From IMG/VR virus record IMGVR_UViG_3300017726_000010, positions 1 through 48,585 of that record: a stretch of DNA of 48,585 nucleotides. One strand, given 5' to 3'. Positions within the stretch are counted from its first letter, which is position 1, and each line of letters begins with the position of its first letter. Below the pieces are notes generated by a model that worked only from the letters and a program-made list of their open reading frames with translations, was not told the DNA's origin and ran no database searches. This DNA is from a virus. The translations under genes were made by a program, and so were the position numbers. Below, piece by piece: positions 39,904-48,585 of the stretch.

Positions 39904-40671
39904 ATGGGCGGACAACTAAGCATAGGAGCTTTAAGCAGCATAGGAAAACTTTTAGGAGGTTCATCAGAGATGGTGGGTAATATAGTTGCTGGTAGAAGAA
40001 TGAAAAAAGAAATGAAAAGACAAGAGGAGCTAAAAGATGCTGCTCAAGAAACTTTAGACGATTTAAAAGAAAACAGACAAGCTATAGTCAACCCATACTC
40101 TGATACTAAGGAGATGAGAATGGATAATCCGTATGCTAATTTAGCTGTAGCTACAGAAGCCGCTACTATGCAAATGGAGCAGGCTGACATTGCTTTAGCT
40201 AATACTTTAGATACCTTAAGAGAAACAGGCTCTTCTGCAGGTGGAGCAACTGCTTTAGCAAATGCAGCATTAAAAAGTAAAAGAGGTATTACAGCTAGTA
40301 TACAACAACAAGAAGCTACTAATCAACAACTATCAGCTAAGGGTGAAATGCAAGCTCAACAGCTTACGCAAGCTGAAAAAGCTAGAGTACAAGAAAATCA
40401 AGCTCAAGGTAAAGCATTTATGTTTAATGCTCAGGAAATGAGAGAAGCTGCTGATATATCAAGAGCTGCTTCAGAGGTTGATTATTATAGAGGAATGCAA
40501 GATTATTATGCCTCTGCAAGAATAGGTCAAGGTGCTAGAACAGCATCGTCTATGATGAACTTTGCTGGGTCTACTACTCAATATATTGCTGGAGGCAAGA
40601 TGGCTTCGACGCAACCAGGAAATGCTTTTCAAGACTATGCTAACTCATCTAATCCTTTCATAGGTGGATAA
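39904..40671 (+). CDS. Internal virion (ejection) protein, 255 aa
   Basis: Ala/Gln/Met-rich and helical (MQMEQADIALANTLDTLRET and QAQQLTQAEKARVQENQAQG), with a Gly-rich start (GALSSIGKLLGGSSEMVGNI) and no disulfides. This is the composition of T7 gp14/gp15-type ejection proteins, and it sits directly after the tail proteins. Probably released into the host with DNA. Confidence 0.65.
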   Translation: MGGQLSIGALSSIGKLLGGSSEMVGNIVAGRRMKKEMKRQEELKDAAQETLDDLKENRQAIVNPYSDTKEMRMDNPYANLAVATEAATMQMEQADIALANTLDTLRETGSSAGGATALANAALKSKRGITASIQQQEATNQQLSAKGEMQAQQLTQAEKARVQENQAQGKAFMFNAQEMREAADISRAASEVDYYRGMQDYYASARIGQGARTASSMMNFAGSTTQYIAGGKMASTQPGNAFQDYANSSNPFIGG

Positions 40672-40695
40672 TAATATTTTAAACAATAATTAATT

Positions 40696-42792
40696 ATGGC
40701 AGTAACAGCATCAAACGCTTACAAAGGCTCTTCTTACGGAGGTAAAATATCCACTCCCAGACTACCTAACATTGGTCAGGAGATGGCTAATATTAGTAAT
40801 ACTGAAATAACCAGACAGAGAGAAGAAAGAATTAGAATGAAAGAAGTTAAGGCTGCTAGAGATGCTAATAGAAAAGCAATACTAGACTTACAAAAGCAAG
40901 ACGCTGCTTTAGCTGGTAAAATGTTTGACAAGGTATCTAGTGTAAAAGGAGGCGGTGAAACATTTCAAGGCAAGCAAAACGACTATTGGAACAACCAAAT
41001 AAATGAAGTTGTAAAAATAAGACAAGGCATGCAAAAACTTCCAGGTGAAGAAGGATATATAGACCCTGTTGTTGGCGCTAAAATGATAACAAATATAAGT
41101 AACTCTATTGATACTTATACAACCGGTATGTCAGAGGCTGCTGCAGAAGCTATAGAACTCAAAGAATCGTTAAGATTTGGAATAGGTGAAGAAAATGCAA
41201 TAAGTGTTACTAACATGAACTTAAATGAGGCTAAACTTCTACAAGACTGGGTGAACGGTGAAAGCGGTGTTGGTATAATTTCTAATGATTTAGGTCAAAC
41301 AATATTAAAAGATAAAAACGGAACTGTATTTAATGTTGACGAATATCTTGTAGCTAAAGACTCTGATAGAGATATGTTTTTACGAGTTCCTGAATACAAA
41401 GATAGATTAACCTCTTATGCTAAATCTAGGCTTGGTGGTGTAGACAATGATAAAACTTTAAGTACTGATTTTTACTCTTATACTAAGACAGACAATGGAG
41501 GCGTTAATTATTCTACATTAAAAGTTAACACTAAGGCTATGGAAGGTTTAGTAGATGAAATAGCTAAAACTGATACAACTATAAAGAAAATGGCTGAAGA
41601 TCCTATTTATAGTAAAGTTTATTGGGCAGATGTGCTAGAGCAAGACACTGAGTGGACTGGGTCTGATGCTCAAAAGGCTGAAATGAGACAAATGCTAGCT
41701 CAAGAATCAGTAGATATGGTTAGAAAGTTAAACGGTACTGAAAGAGATGAGTCTATAGTTGGTGATCCTAAAATATACAAACCTAGCTCTCCTAGAGGTT
41801 CTAATAATAAAAACAATCCTGTAGTTGGAAATACTACTTTTGATAAATTTGTTGGAGACGTTAATGACGACATAAACCCTATGGTTGAAGATTTAACATC
41901 TTCTACTCCTGGTGAACTTCAAGAAAAATTTGAAACTTATAAAGAAAATTATAATAAAAAGCTGGCAAACGCTACTATAGAAAAATCTGGTGATGATGTT
42001 AAAGTATATATAGGTAGAGTGACTGAGCAAGTTTTTAATGACGATGGTGAAGAAGTTACACAAGTTAAAGAACCTGGAACAGTATTTAATTTAGGTAATG
42101 GTAAAGGATATAGAAACTTTATAGAATATTTAGAAGGAGGTAAGTTTAACAGTAAAGACAACATGAAGTTTGGTCCTGAAATAGAATCTTATTTAGACAA
42201 CTTAGAAAAAGGCTACAATAGTAGTGTAGCTACAAAAAGTGCTGTAAGTAAAAATACCACAACAGCTGTAAATTTAGTAAAAGAATTCCAAAGCTCAACT
42301 GATCAAGTTGGTAGACCTGTATTTACAACAACACAAGTTATGCGTGGATTAGGAAATGGAACGTTTCAAAAAGCTGACTCAGCAGATTCAGGACAACAAA
42401 ATTTAAAAGCACTTTTTGGTAAAGGTGTTTTTGATAGATATTCAGGAGGAGACGAAAGTATAATGTATCCTATAAATCCATTTTTAAACAAAGATTATGG
42501 TAAAGGTGTAAGAGAACAAGAAGGTTTATTTAAAATGACTGGTGCTGCTCCTTTAATGCAGGACATAATATCAATAATAAACAGAGCTAAAAATTATCCT
42601 CAATTTGCTGATCTAGAACTAACACACGAAGGAAACCCAATTGGAATAACTCTAAAAGATTTATTTACTGACAAAGCTACAACAGCTTCTCAAAGATATG
42701 ACTTTTACGATGCATACCAACAAATAGTTTTACCATACATAAATGCCGTGGCTAACGGTGAAAAGCTTCCATTACAAAGTTTTATAAAATAA
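40696..42792 (+). CDS. Large internal virion protein, 698 aa
   Basis: A mixed helical and strand protein with a charged N-terminal coiled coil (about 25-75) and many Asp/Glu/Lys, no signal peptide, no Cys. It lies between the 255-aa ejection protein and the giant ORF, the usual spot for ejection proteins. No catalytic motif noticed. Confidence 0.6.
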   Translation: MAVTASNAYKGSSYGGKISTPRLPNIGQEMANISNTEITRQREERIRMKEVKAARDANRKAILDLQKQDAALAGKMFDKVSSVKGGGETFQGKQNDYWNNQINEVVKIRQGMQKLPGEEGYIDPVVGAKMITNISNSIDTYTTGMSEAAAEAIELKESLRFGIGEENAISVTNMNLNEAKLLQDWVNGESGVGIISNDLGQTILKDKNGTVFNVDEYLVAKDSDRDMFLRVPEYKDRLTSYAKSRLGGVDNDKTLSTDFYSYTKTDNGGVNYSTLKVNTKAMEGLVDEIAKTDTTIKKMAEDPIYSKVYWADVLEQDTEWTGSDAQKAEMRQMLAQESVDMVRKLNGTERDESIVGDPKIYKPSSPRGSNNKNNPVVGNTTFDKFVGDVNDDINPMVEDLTSSTPGELQEKFETYKENYNKKLANATIEKSGDDVKVYIGRVTEQVFNDDGEEVTQVKEPGTVFNLGNGKGYRNFIEYLEGGKFNSKDNMKFGPEIESYLDNLEKGYNSSVATKSAVSKNTTTAVNLVKEFQSSTDQVGRPVFTTTQVMRGLGNGTFQKADSADSGQQNLKALFGKGVFDRYSGGDESIMYPINPFLNKDYGKGVREQEGLFKMTGAAPLMQDIISIINRAKNYPQFADLELTHEGNPIGITLKDLFTDKATTASQRYDFYDAYQQIVLPYINAVANGEKLPLQSFIK

Positions 42793-42798
42793 TACTAC

Positions 42799-45700
42799 AT
42801 GTACGAAATAAACGGCGAAACATTTTCTGAAAGTCAAATTAAAGAACTTGCCGCTTTAGAAGGTTTAACTTTTTCTGATTACTTAGCTAAGAACAAGGCT
42901 AAAGTAATGCAGTATAATGTAAAACCTGAAACAAAGCCAGAAATAGTCAAAGAAGAAAAACAACCGGTAACTACTGAGAATAACGACGTAGATTTAGATC
43001 CAGATGAAAAGTTTATATACACTGAGTTTATGAAACCTGTAATTAACCAAGACGGTTCTAGTGATAATGAAGATTGGAATCAAAGTTTAGAAGGTAAAAA
43101 CTGGTGGTTAAATAACTGGGATAACACTAACTCAGTTATGCAAGGTAAGCCAGCGTCTGAAGGCTTTGAATTTATAAAACTTGACAAACCAATGTCTTCT
43201 GGAGAGATTGATCCTTTCATGACTAAACCTATAATGCAAGCAGGCAAGCAGTTGATAGAGGATTTTGGTTACGAATTTGAAACTGAAGAGGAAAAAAATA
43301 CAGAAGCTATATTTCAAGATGAAAAAATGTTAGCTAATGTTGATTATGGTGTTTATTTAGGAGGTCAATACCAAGAAACTTTTGAATTAAACAAAGAGAT
43401 TGGTAAGTTATTATACGAAAATAAAATATCAAGAAGTTCTATACAAAACGAAGACGGTACTTTTAATATACCAAATAAAATAATAAATCAAGCTCAGCAA
43501 AACGTTATATTAAATAATATAGAGGTAGCTGAGACTTACACTAGTGTTCCAGCTCAAAAAGCAAGTCAACTAAATAGAAACTTGCAGTCTTTAAAAGACG
43601 AGTTAACATTACTTCAATTAAAAAAAGCTCCTCAATCAGAGCAGCAAGAAATCTTAAAACAAATATCTTCTTATAAGAAAGAGCTACAAGAAATAAGAAA
43701 CCAAGAACTAGTTAGCTTTAGTGAAGATGGTGTTCCTAGCCAGTGGTATGATCCTACTAAAGGTAAAATTATAAAAAGATCTTCAGCTTCTAGTGATGAT
43801 GTGGAAAATGAATCTTACAAAAGTGCACAAGCTGAATCAGTTTGGGGTGACAGCACGTTAGAAGAAATGTACACTGCTGAAAATAAACTTGTAAATGAGG
43901 TTGCTTATTTAGCTGGTAAATTAGGTAGATTTGAAGATGATGACTCTCCGTTTGCATTACAAAGAAAAAGCAACATGGCTGGAGGAGGTCTTGTTCCTGG
44001 TCTAAAGTATATTAATAAAAATGACATATTAGCTAGAAAATATAATGAAAAGCTAGATCAATTAATGATTGTTCAAAGGTCAATAGCTTTAAATTATAAA
44101 CCTACAGACGCGGAAGAGAACGTAAACTTTTTAGATATATTTGGTCAAAGTGTTGTAGATAAAGTAAGTGATGTTAATAAAGCTTTAGGTGGCCCAGGTG
44201 TTCCTTATAGAGATAAAGATCTAAGAAAAACTGATGAGATGGAACAGTTTTATAACTTTACTAGAGAGAGACTAGGAGCTGAAAGATCTAAAGAAATTGA
44301 AGATAAAATTAATCCAGGTGTTATAGAGCAAACTACAGGTGAAGGTTTATTAGGTTTTGCTCAAATAGCTTTAGAATTTGGATATACTAGAAAAGCTATA
44401 GGTCCTCAGAAGCTAAAGCAAATGGAAAACTTCTTTGAAAAAGCTATAATGAACAGCAAAAGACTTGGTAAATACCAAAAGCCTATAGCTAAGTTTACTA
44501 CAGCTGTCGCTACAGAAGCTGCAGTAATAGAAGCTAGAAATAAAGTTATGGAACCGTTAGGTGAGGAAAGAATGAATCCTTTGTTTGCTATTGGTGCTGC
44601 TGGAACTGGTAGTTTGTTAAAAGGAACTACTAACAAGATGTTGAAATCTCCATCGTATAGGAAAGCTTATTATCAGTTAAGTAAAGGCTCTAAAACTTTC
44701 AACAACATAGTAAATGGAATTACAAAGCCAACTGTTGGAACTGGCGTAATGACAGCTGGTCAGCTAGGTGAAACTATACTTGCTGGTCATGATTTAGATA
44801 CAGACGGAGATGGAAATGTAGATATTCTTCAACTAGACAACCTTGTATCTACTTGGATGATGGTTGCAGCACTTGGTACTGTAAACCTAAGTAAAGGTCT
44901 TCAAGACATGAAAAGAGCTATTAAAAATGACGTAGCTTTTTACAGAGGTGAAATGAACGCTAATGCTAGTGGTGGTGCTAGAGCATTAGATTTGTTAAAT
45001 AAGTTTAAATCAAAAACTAAAGATGCTAATGGTTTTGAACTTAGTGAGCTTTCTGAAGCTGAGGTAGAGTCTAGGTTTGAAGAGTTAATTAAAAAAGAAG
45101 GTTTAGATCAAGAAAATTTAACAGAAAAGCAACAAAAAAGAAAGAAAGATTTAGAAACTGCTAAATACAATTTAAAGCAAGGGTTAAAACTTCAGGAATT
45201 TGAATCAAGCCTAAGAGATGAAGGTGGAGAGCAATTAATGGCTGATACGTATGCTGTTGGGAAATTGATGGCTAATGGATCAGAAATACCTACAGATATA
45301 GCTATAAAAGCATTATCTGTACCTAACATGGATAGAACAGCTGGAATAATATTAGATCCAAGAGGTCCTTTTTCTGGCAACAACAGGGCTAGAACAGAGA
45401 TATTAGGAAATCTAAGCTTGATGCATGAGTGGATAATTCAAGGTAGAGAGCGTGGTATACAAGATGGCACGAAAGCTATGTCAACTTGGTTTGATTATGC
45501 TAGGGATTTAAGTAATAAAAAGAAACAAATAGGAGAGTTGTTGGCAATTGATGATGGAGTAGATAGATCTAGTGAAATAAATTCTTTAAAAAAATCAATA
45601 GAAGAAATTGAAAAATCATCAAATAATTTTGCTAAAGAAGAAGCATATAAAAATAGAAAGTCTTTACAGCAAAAAGTGTTAGATACTTATGGAGACGGAG

Positions 45701-48585
45701 TAAACTTAAAAGACGTAGAATACAAACCTTTAGGCCCAGACGAATTTAAAAAAGCTTTAGTAGAAGAAGGGATAAAAACAGACGAATCCGATACTCAAGG
45801 TTTTTTCTTAGGGAAGTCTAAATCTGGTAAACCCGTTATATATATAAACGAAAAGCATGCATATGATACTTATGCAACTTCTTTAGATATACATGAAATA
45901 ACACACCCGTTATTTGATAATGTTTTAGACAAAATGTCAAAAGCTAAAGCTACAGCTTTTATAAAAGAATTTAAAAACTCTTTACCTGCCAGTGTTAAAG
46001 AACAAGTAGATTCAATACTAAACAATAGAGGTTTAGGAGAGTTTGACAAAGAGGTAGTAGCTATAACTTCTGAAGTAATAGCTGGTGGGACTTTTGCATC
46101 TAAAAATTCATTTAGCAAAGCAGGTGAAAAAATAAGTATATTAATGGAGAGCAATACTCCTTTTAAAAATTTAGACTTTAGCAAAGGTGCAGATGCTTTT
46201 GAATTTATTAAAAGGTTTTCTCAAGGCGTTAGGCTTGGCAATACAAGCCCAGAAGTTCAAGCTAAAGCTGAGCAAATGCTAAAAGATTTTGATCCTAATA
46301 TGTCTAAAGAGCAAATGCAGCGATCTAATAAAGAGCTTGATGGTATAGTAGGAGGTAAAAGAGATGGCGTGTATAGCATTAGCAACGAAGCATGGAAAAA
46401 GAAATCTGAGTCAGTTGTTAGAGATTTATTAAGCAAAAACAATAATAATATAAAAGAAATATTTAATAAATACATAGGTTCTAAAATTGGAGCTAGTAAT
46501 TTAAAAGCAGGTAAAGAAGCTTTTATGCAAGAGGTTAGATCTAAACTTGCTAAAGATATTGCAAGTTTTAATCCTGAGCAAAATAACTCTTTTGGTGGAT
46601 ACATAATGCCTAGAATTAATTTTAGAAAAGGAGACGTATTAAAAGGTGAGTTTGGCATAAAGAAGGGATCTGAGGTATCTTTAGATAGAGCACCAGAAGA
46701 AACTTCTAGAGAAATAAAATCATTAGAGTCTGGATTTATATCACCAGAAGAAGCTACTGACATTGCTTTAGCTAAAGATAGAGAAGTAAAAAGTGAAAAG
46801 CCAAAAACTATAATAGATAGAACTGGGTTACCTAAAGAGGTAGAAGTAAATAACGAAAAGCAAAACACTGGTGAATATGTAAAAGAGGTTTCTTTAAAAA
46901 TTAGATTTGATAAGCTATCAGATATTTCTAATGTAGGAGGACCTAATCAAAGTATGTCTAACTTTTTAAGAGACATAAGAAAGCAAGTTGTTCAAAGTAG
47001 AGATATAAAAGAAGGACCTATATATAAATCAATGGGCACTGGTAAAAGCTTAGAAAACTACTACAATGAAAACTTTGAAAAAATAGTTAAGAACATACAG
47101 TCTTCTTACTTTAGTGATATAGCTGCTAGAGAGTTTAATAAAAAAGGATCAACAACATTACCTAAAGGTATGGTTCAGAAGTCTGTTGGCGGACAGCTGG
47201 TAAAAGATGCTAGTGGCAAAGCTGTAGATTTTATACCTCGATATACTAGCGATTGGTTTGGTAAAACTACTGATAAAATGATAAAGTCTCTACACGGTGT
47301 TACTTCTCAACCTGAATTTATAAGAATAAACCCAACGTTTGACTTTAACTCGCCAGCTAATAAAAAAGCTTTTTTCGAGACTTTTAAGGCACAAACAAGG
47401 AAACAGGGCATAGCAGGTCAATTGATGGGTAAAGCTGTCGTAGAGCAGATACTAGAATCATCTGGAACTAACGATGCTATAGACTCTAGATTAAAAGATT
47501 TAACTGAGCTAACCGGTAGAGAATTACAAAGTGATTTTAGACAAAAACTAAAAAGTCAGATAGCTAGCGCTGAGATAAGTAGATCAACTAAGAGAATATT
47601 CGATTTAGATGCTGAGGACTTTAATAACTACATAAAGACATATCAACCATATGTAATTGCTGCCGTAGATAAAGTAAGATTTAAAGATGAGAAAGCTTTA
47701 GCTAAAGAAATAAAAATTGCCTTACAAAAGGGTGATAACGAAATGAATAGAATAAACGGATCTATTATTAATACTCCTAGAGATAAAAAAGGTAATATAG
47801 AAACTAAAACTTCTAACGATTTAGCTAAAACATTTATGAGGTTTTCTAAGCTATTTGATGCATCGGAAAATCCTGACCTTACAGAGTCTTCTAAAATGGA
47901 CTGGATAATAGATAGAAATGCTATTACTAACACTGAAAAAACTTTAGACAAAGTTTTAGGAACTGAAAGCTTAAGTAAAAACAAACATGCTGCAGAGTCT
48001 GAAACTGTTACTAGACTTAGAAATGCCGCTAGAGACTATATAGAGGATAAAATAATAGAAGAAGCATTTGGTGTTGGTGGTTTAGAGACTGGTGTAGGTT
48101 TAGCAAAAGCTTTAGAAAATAATATTGCATTAGCTATGAGAGTTGGAAGTCATCACTATGATGCTTCTAAAATTGTTGATGGTGGTTATAAAGATCCTAT
48201 AACTGGCGAGATAATTTTACAACCTGACGGGACAAATAGATTTAACTTTTTCACTGGAAAAGTTGAGTATGCCCAAATGTTAAATGAAATAGCTGCTAGT
48301 TTTGGTTATACTACTTATTTAGATTTTAATTTTTATGAAGACAGGAGAGTTAGAAAATCTGCTAAAGAAAGAGTTTTTAAAACTGGTGTAGTTGGACTAA
48401 CAGATCTAGAGTTAAGAAAAGACGGTATACAAATATTTAGCTTAGAAGGTAATAAGTATTCAGAAAAAGACATTTCTTTAAAATCTGTAAAAGGAAAAAC
48501 AGAAGTATCTAAAGATGGTGAAGCTGACTTTACAGAAAAACAATTACAAGATAGTAGAGATACAGCTGTTGAAGCTAGAAAAGAA
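42799..48585 (+). CDS. Giant virion protein with HExxH motif, partial (at least 1929 aa)
   Basis: ATG at 42799 opens a frame that stays open to the window edge. The start MYEINGETFSESQIKELAAL has the Gly/Glu opening seen in large phage ejection proteins. Residues 665-680 (DLDTDGDGNVDILQLDN) are a dockerin/EF-hand-like calcium loop. Residues 1032-1036 (HEITH in DIHEITHPLFDNVL) form a zinc-peptidase HExxH, with a Glu in AITSEVIAGG downstream as possible third ligand. Much of the rest is helical and charged. It looks like a polyvalent, multidomain protein injected with DNA, as in podoviruses and crAss-like phages. Reverse-strand frames within it are shadows. Confidence 0.8.
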   Translation, partial: MYEINGETFSESQIKELAALEGLTFSDYLAKNKAKVMQYNVKPETKPEIVKEEKQPVTTENNDVDLDPDEKFIYTEFMKPVINQDGSSDNEDWNQSLEGKNWWLNNWDNTNSVMQGKPASEGFEFIKLDKPMSSGEIDPFMTKPIMQAGKQLIEDFGYEFETEEEKNTEAIFQDEKMLANVDYGVYLGGQYQETFELNKEIGKLLYENKISRSSIQNEDGTFNIPNKIINQAQQNVILNNIEVAETYTSVPAQKASQLNRNLQSLKDELTLLQLKKAPQSEQQEILKQISSYKKELQEIRNQELVSFSEDGVPSQWYDPTKGKIIKRSSASSDDVENESYKSAQAESVWGDSTLEEMYTAENKLVNEVAYLAGKLGRFEDDDSPFALQRKSNMAGGGLVPGLKYINKNDILARKYNEKLDQLMIVQRSIALNYKPTDAEENVNFLDIFGQSVVDKVSDVNKALGGPGVPYRDKDLRKTDEMEQFYNFTRERLGAERSKEIEDKINPGVIEQTTGEGLLGFAQIALEFGYTRKAIGPQKLKQMENFFEKAIMNSKRLGKYQKPIAKFTTAVATEAAVIEARNKVMEPLGEERMNPLFAIGAAGTGSLLKGTTNKMLKSPSYRKAYYQLSKGSKTFNNIVNGITKPTVGTGVMTAGQLGETILAGHDLDTDGDGNVDILQLDNLVSTWMMVAALGTVNLSKGLQDMKRAIKNDVAFYRGEMNANASGGARALDLLNKFKSKTKDANGFELSELSEAEVESRFEELIKKEGLDQENLTEKQQKRKKDLETAKYNLKQGLKLQEFESSLRDEGGEQLMADTYAVGKLMANGSEIPTDIAIKALSVPNMDRTAGIILDPRGPFSGNNRARTEILGNLSLMHEWIIQGRERGIQDGTKAMSTWFDYARDLSNKKKQIGELLAIDDGVDRSSEINSLKKSIEEIEKSSNNFAKEEAYKNRKSLQQKVLDTYGDGVNLKDVEYKPLGPDEFKKALVEEGIKTDESDTQGFFLGKSKSGKPVIYINEKHAYDTYATSLDIHEITHPLFDNVLDKMSKAKATAFIKEFKNSLPASVKEQVDSILNNRGLGEFDKEVVAITSEVIAGGTFASKNSFSKAGEKISILMESNTPFKNLDFSKGADAFEFIKRFSQGVRLGNTSPEVQAKAEQMLKDFDPNMSKEQMQRSNKELDGIVGGKRDGVYSISNEAWKKKSESVVRDLLSKNNNNIKEIFNKYIGSKIGASNLKAGKEAFMQEVRSKLAKDIASFNPEQNNSFGGYIMPRINFRKGDVLKGEFGIKKGSEVSLDRAPEETSREIKSLESGFISPEEATDIALAKDREVKSEKPKTIIDRTGLPKEVEVNNEKQNTGEYVKEVSLKIRFDKLSDISNVGGPNQSMSNFLRDIRKQVVQSRDIKEGPIYKSMGTGKSLENYYNENFEKIVKNIQSSYFSDIAAREFNKKGSTTLPKGMVQKSVGGQLVKDASGKAVDFIPRYTSDWFGKTTDKMIKSLHGVTSQPEFIRINPTFDFNSPANKKAFFETFKAQTRKQGIAGQLMGKAVVEQILESSGTNDAIDSRLKDLTELTGRELQSDFRQKLKSQIASAEISRSTKRIFDLDAEDFNNYIKTYQPYVIAAVDKVRFKDEKALAKEIKIALQKGDNEMNRINGSIINTPRDKKGNIETKTSNDLAKTFMRFSKLFDASENPDLTESSKMDWIIDRNAITNTEKTLDKVLGTESLSKNKHAAESETVTRLRNAARDYIEDKIIEEAFGVGGLETGVGLAKALENNIALAMRVGSHHYDASKIVDGGYKDPITGEIILQPDGTNRFNFFTGKVEYAQMLNEIAASFGYTTYLDFNFYEDRRVRKSAKERVFKTGVVGLTDLELRKDGIQIFSLEGNKYSEKDISLKSVKGKTEVSKDGEADFTEKQLQDSRDTAVEARKE

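Noticed and set aside
46257-46868. 203-aa minus-strand ORF within the giant gene
   Set aside because: Antisense shadow; the plus-strand giant frame is continuous with coherent protein sequence.

Overview
This 48.6 kb window is AT-rich DNA from a tailed bacteriophage, most likely a short-tailed (podovirus-type) phage of a marine or aquatic Bacteroidetes host. It carries a full head-and-packaging block (large terminase, portal, probable scaffold, major capsid protein, connectors, two large tail-tube/stabilisation-type proteins, ejection proteins), a lysis cassette, and phage-encoded GroEL and GroES. The head-tail block resembles crAss-like phages and their Cellulophaga relatives in protein sequence style and gene order. 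Starts are rarely preceded by Shine-Dalgarno sequences and often follow A/T-only leaders, which fits a Bacteroidetes host. The family and host assignments are inference; no database search was possible.

Layout. Positions 1-5165 hold about 20 tightly packed small genes on the minus strand, probably early or host-takeover genes; only a HAD-type phosphatase, a small lipoprotein and a secreted protein are recognisable. Eight copies of a 31-nt bipartite element with invariant spacing lie upstream of these genes, all in the minus orientation. They are the best candidate for a phage-specific early promoter. Positions 5166-5628 are a divergent intergenic region with possible RNA structure. From 5629 to the right edge everything is on the plus strand: small basic proteins; six mosaic tail-fibre/adhesin-like genes, the last with a very acidic Asp-Gly/Asp-Pro repeat tail; groEL-groES; a winged-helix-like protein; disordered Lys/Ser/Asn-rich proteins; a lysis region (small membrane protein, T7-lysozyme-type amidase, spanin-like and holin-like proteins, a HExxH protein, a 3TM holin); then a tandem GroES-like protein, a small-terminase candidate, terminase, portal, scaffold, capsid, connectors, tail tube proteins, internal virion proteins and a giant (>1,929 aa) virion protein that runs off the window.

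How it fits together. Early genes appear to be transcribed leftward from many copies of one promoter-like element, and late structural and lysis genes rightward, with hairpin terminators after 10830, 31470 and 32309. The encoded chaperonin pair, plus a second double GroES-like protein just before terminase, suggest that virion proteins need dedicated folding help. Replication genes and any RNA polymerase gene are not in the window and presumably lie outside it. Observations that stand out are the fixed-geometry promoter family, pentanucleotide (ATTAW)n leaders abutting five start codons, a recurrent exactly 14-nt gene overlap, an in-frame TGA interruption, and a tRNA-3'-end-like sequence in the early region.
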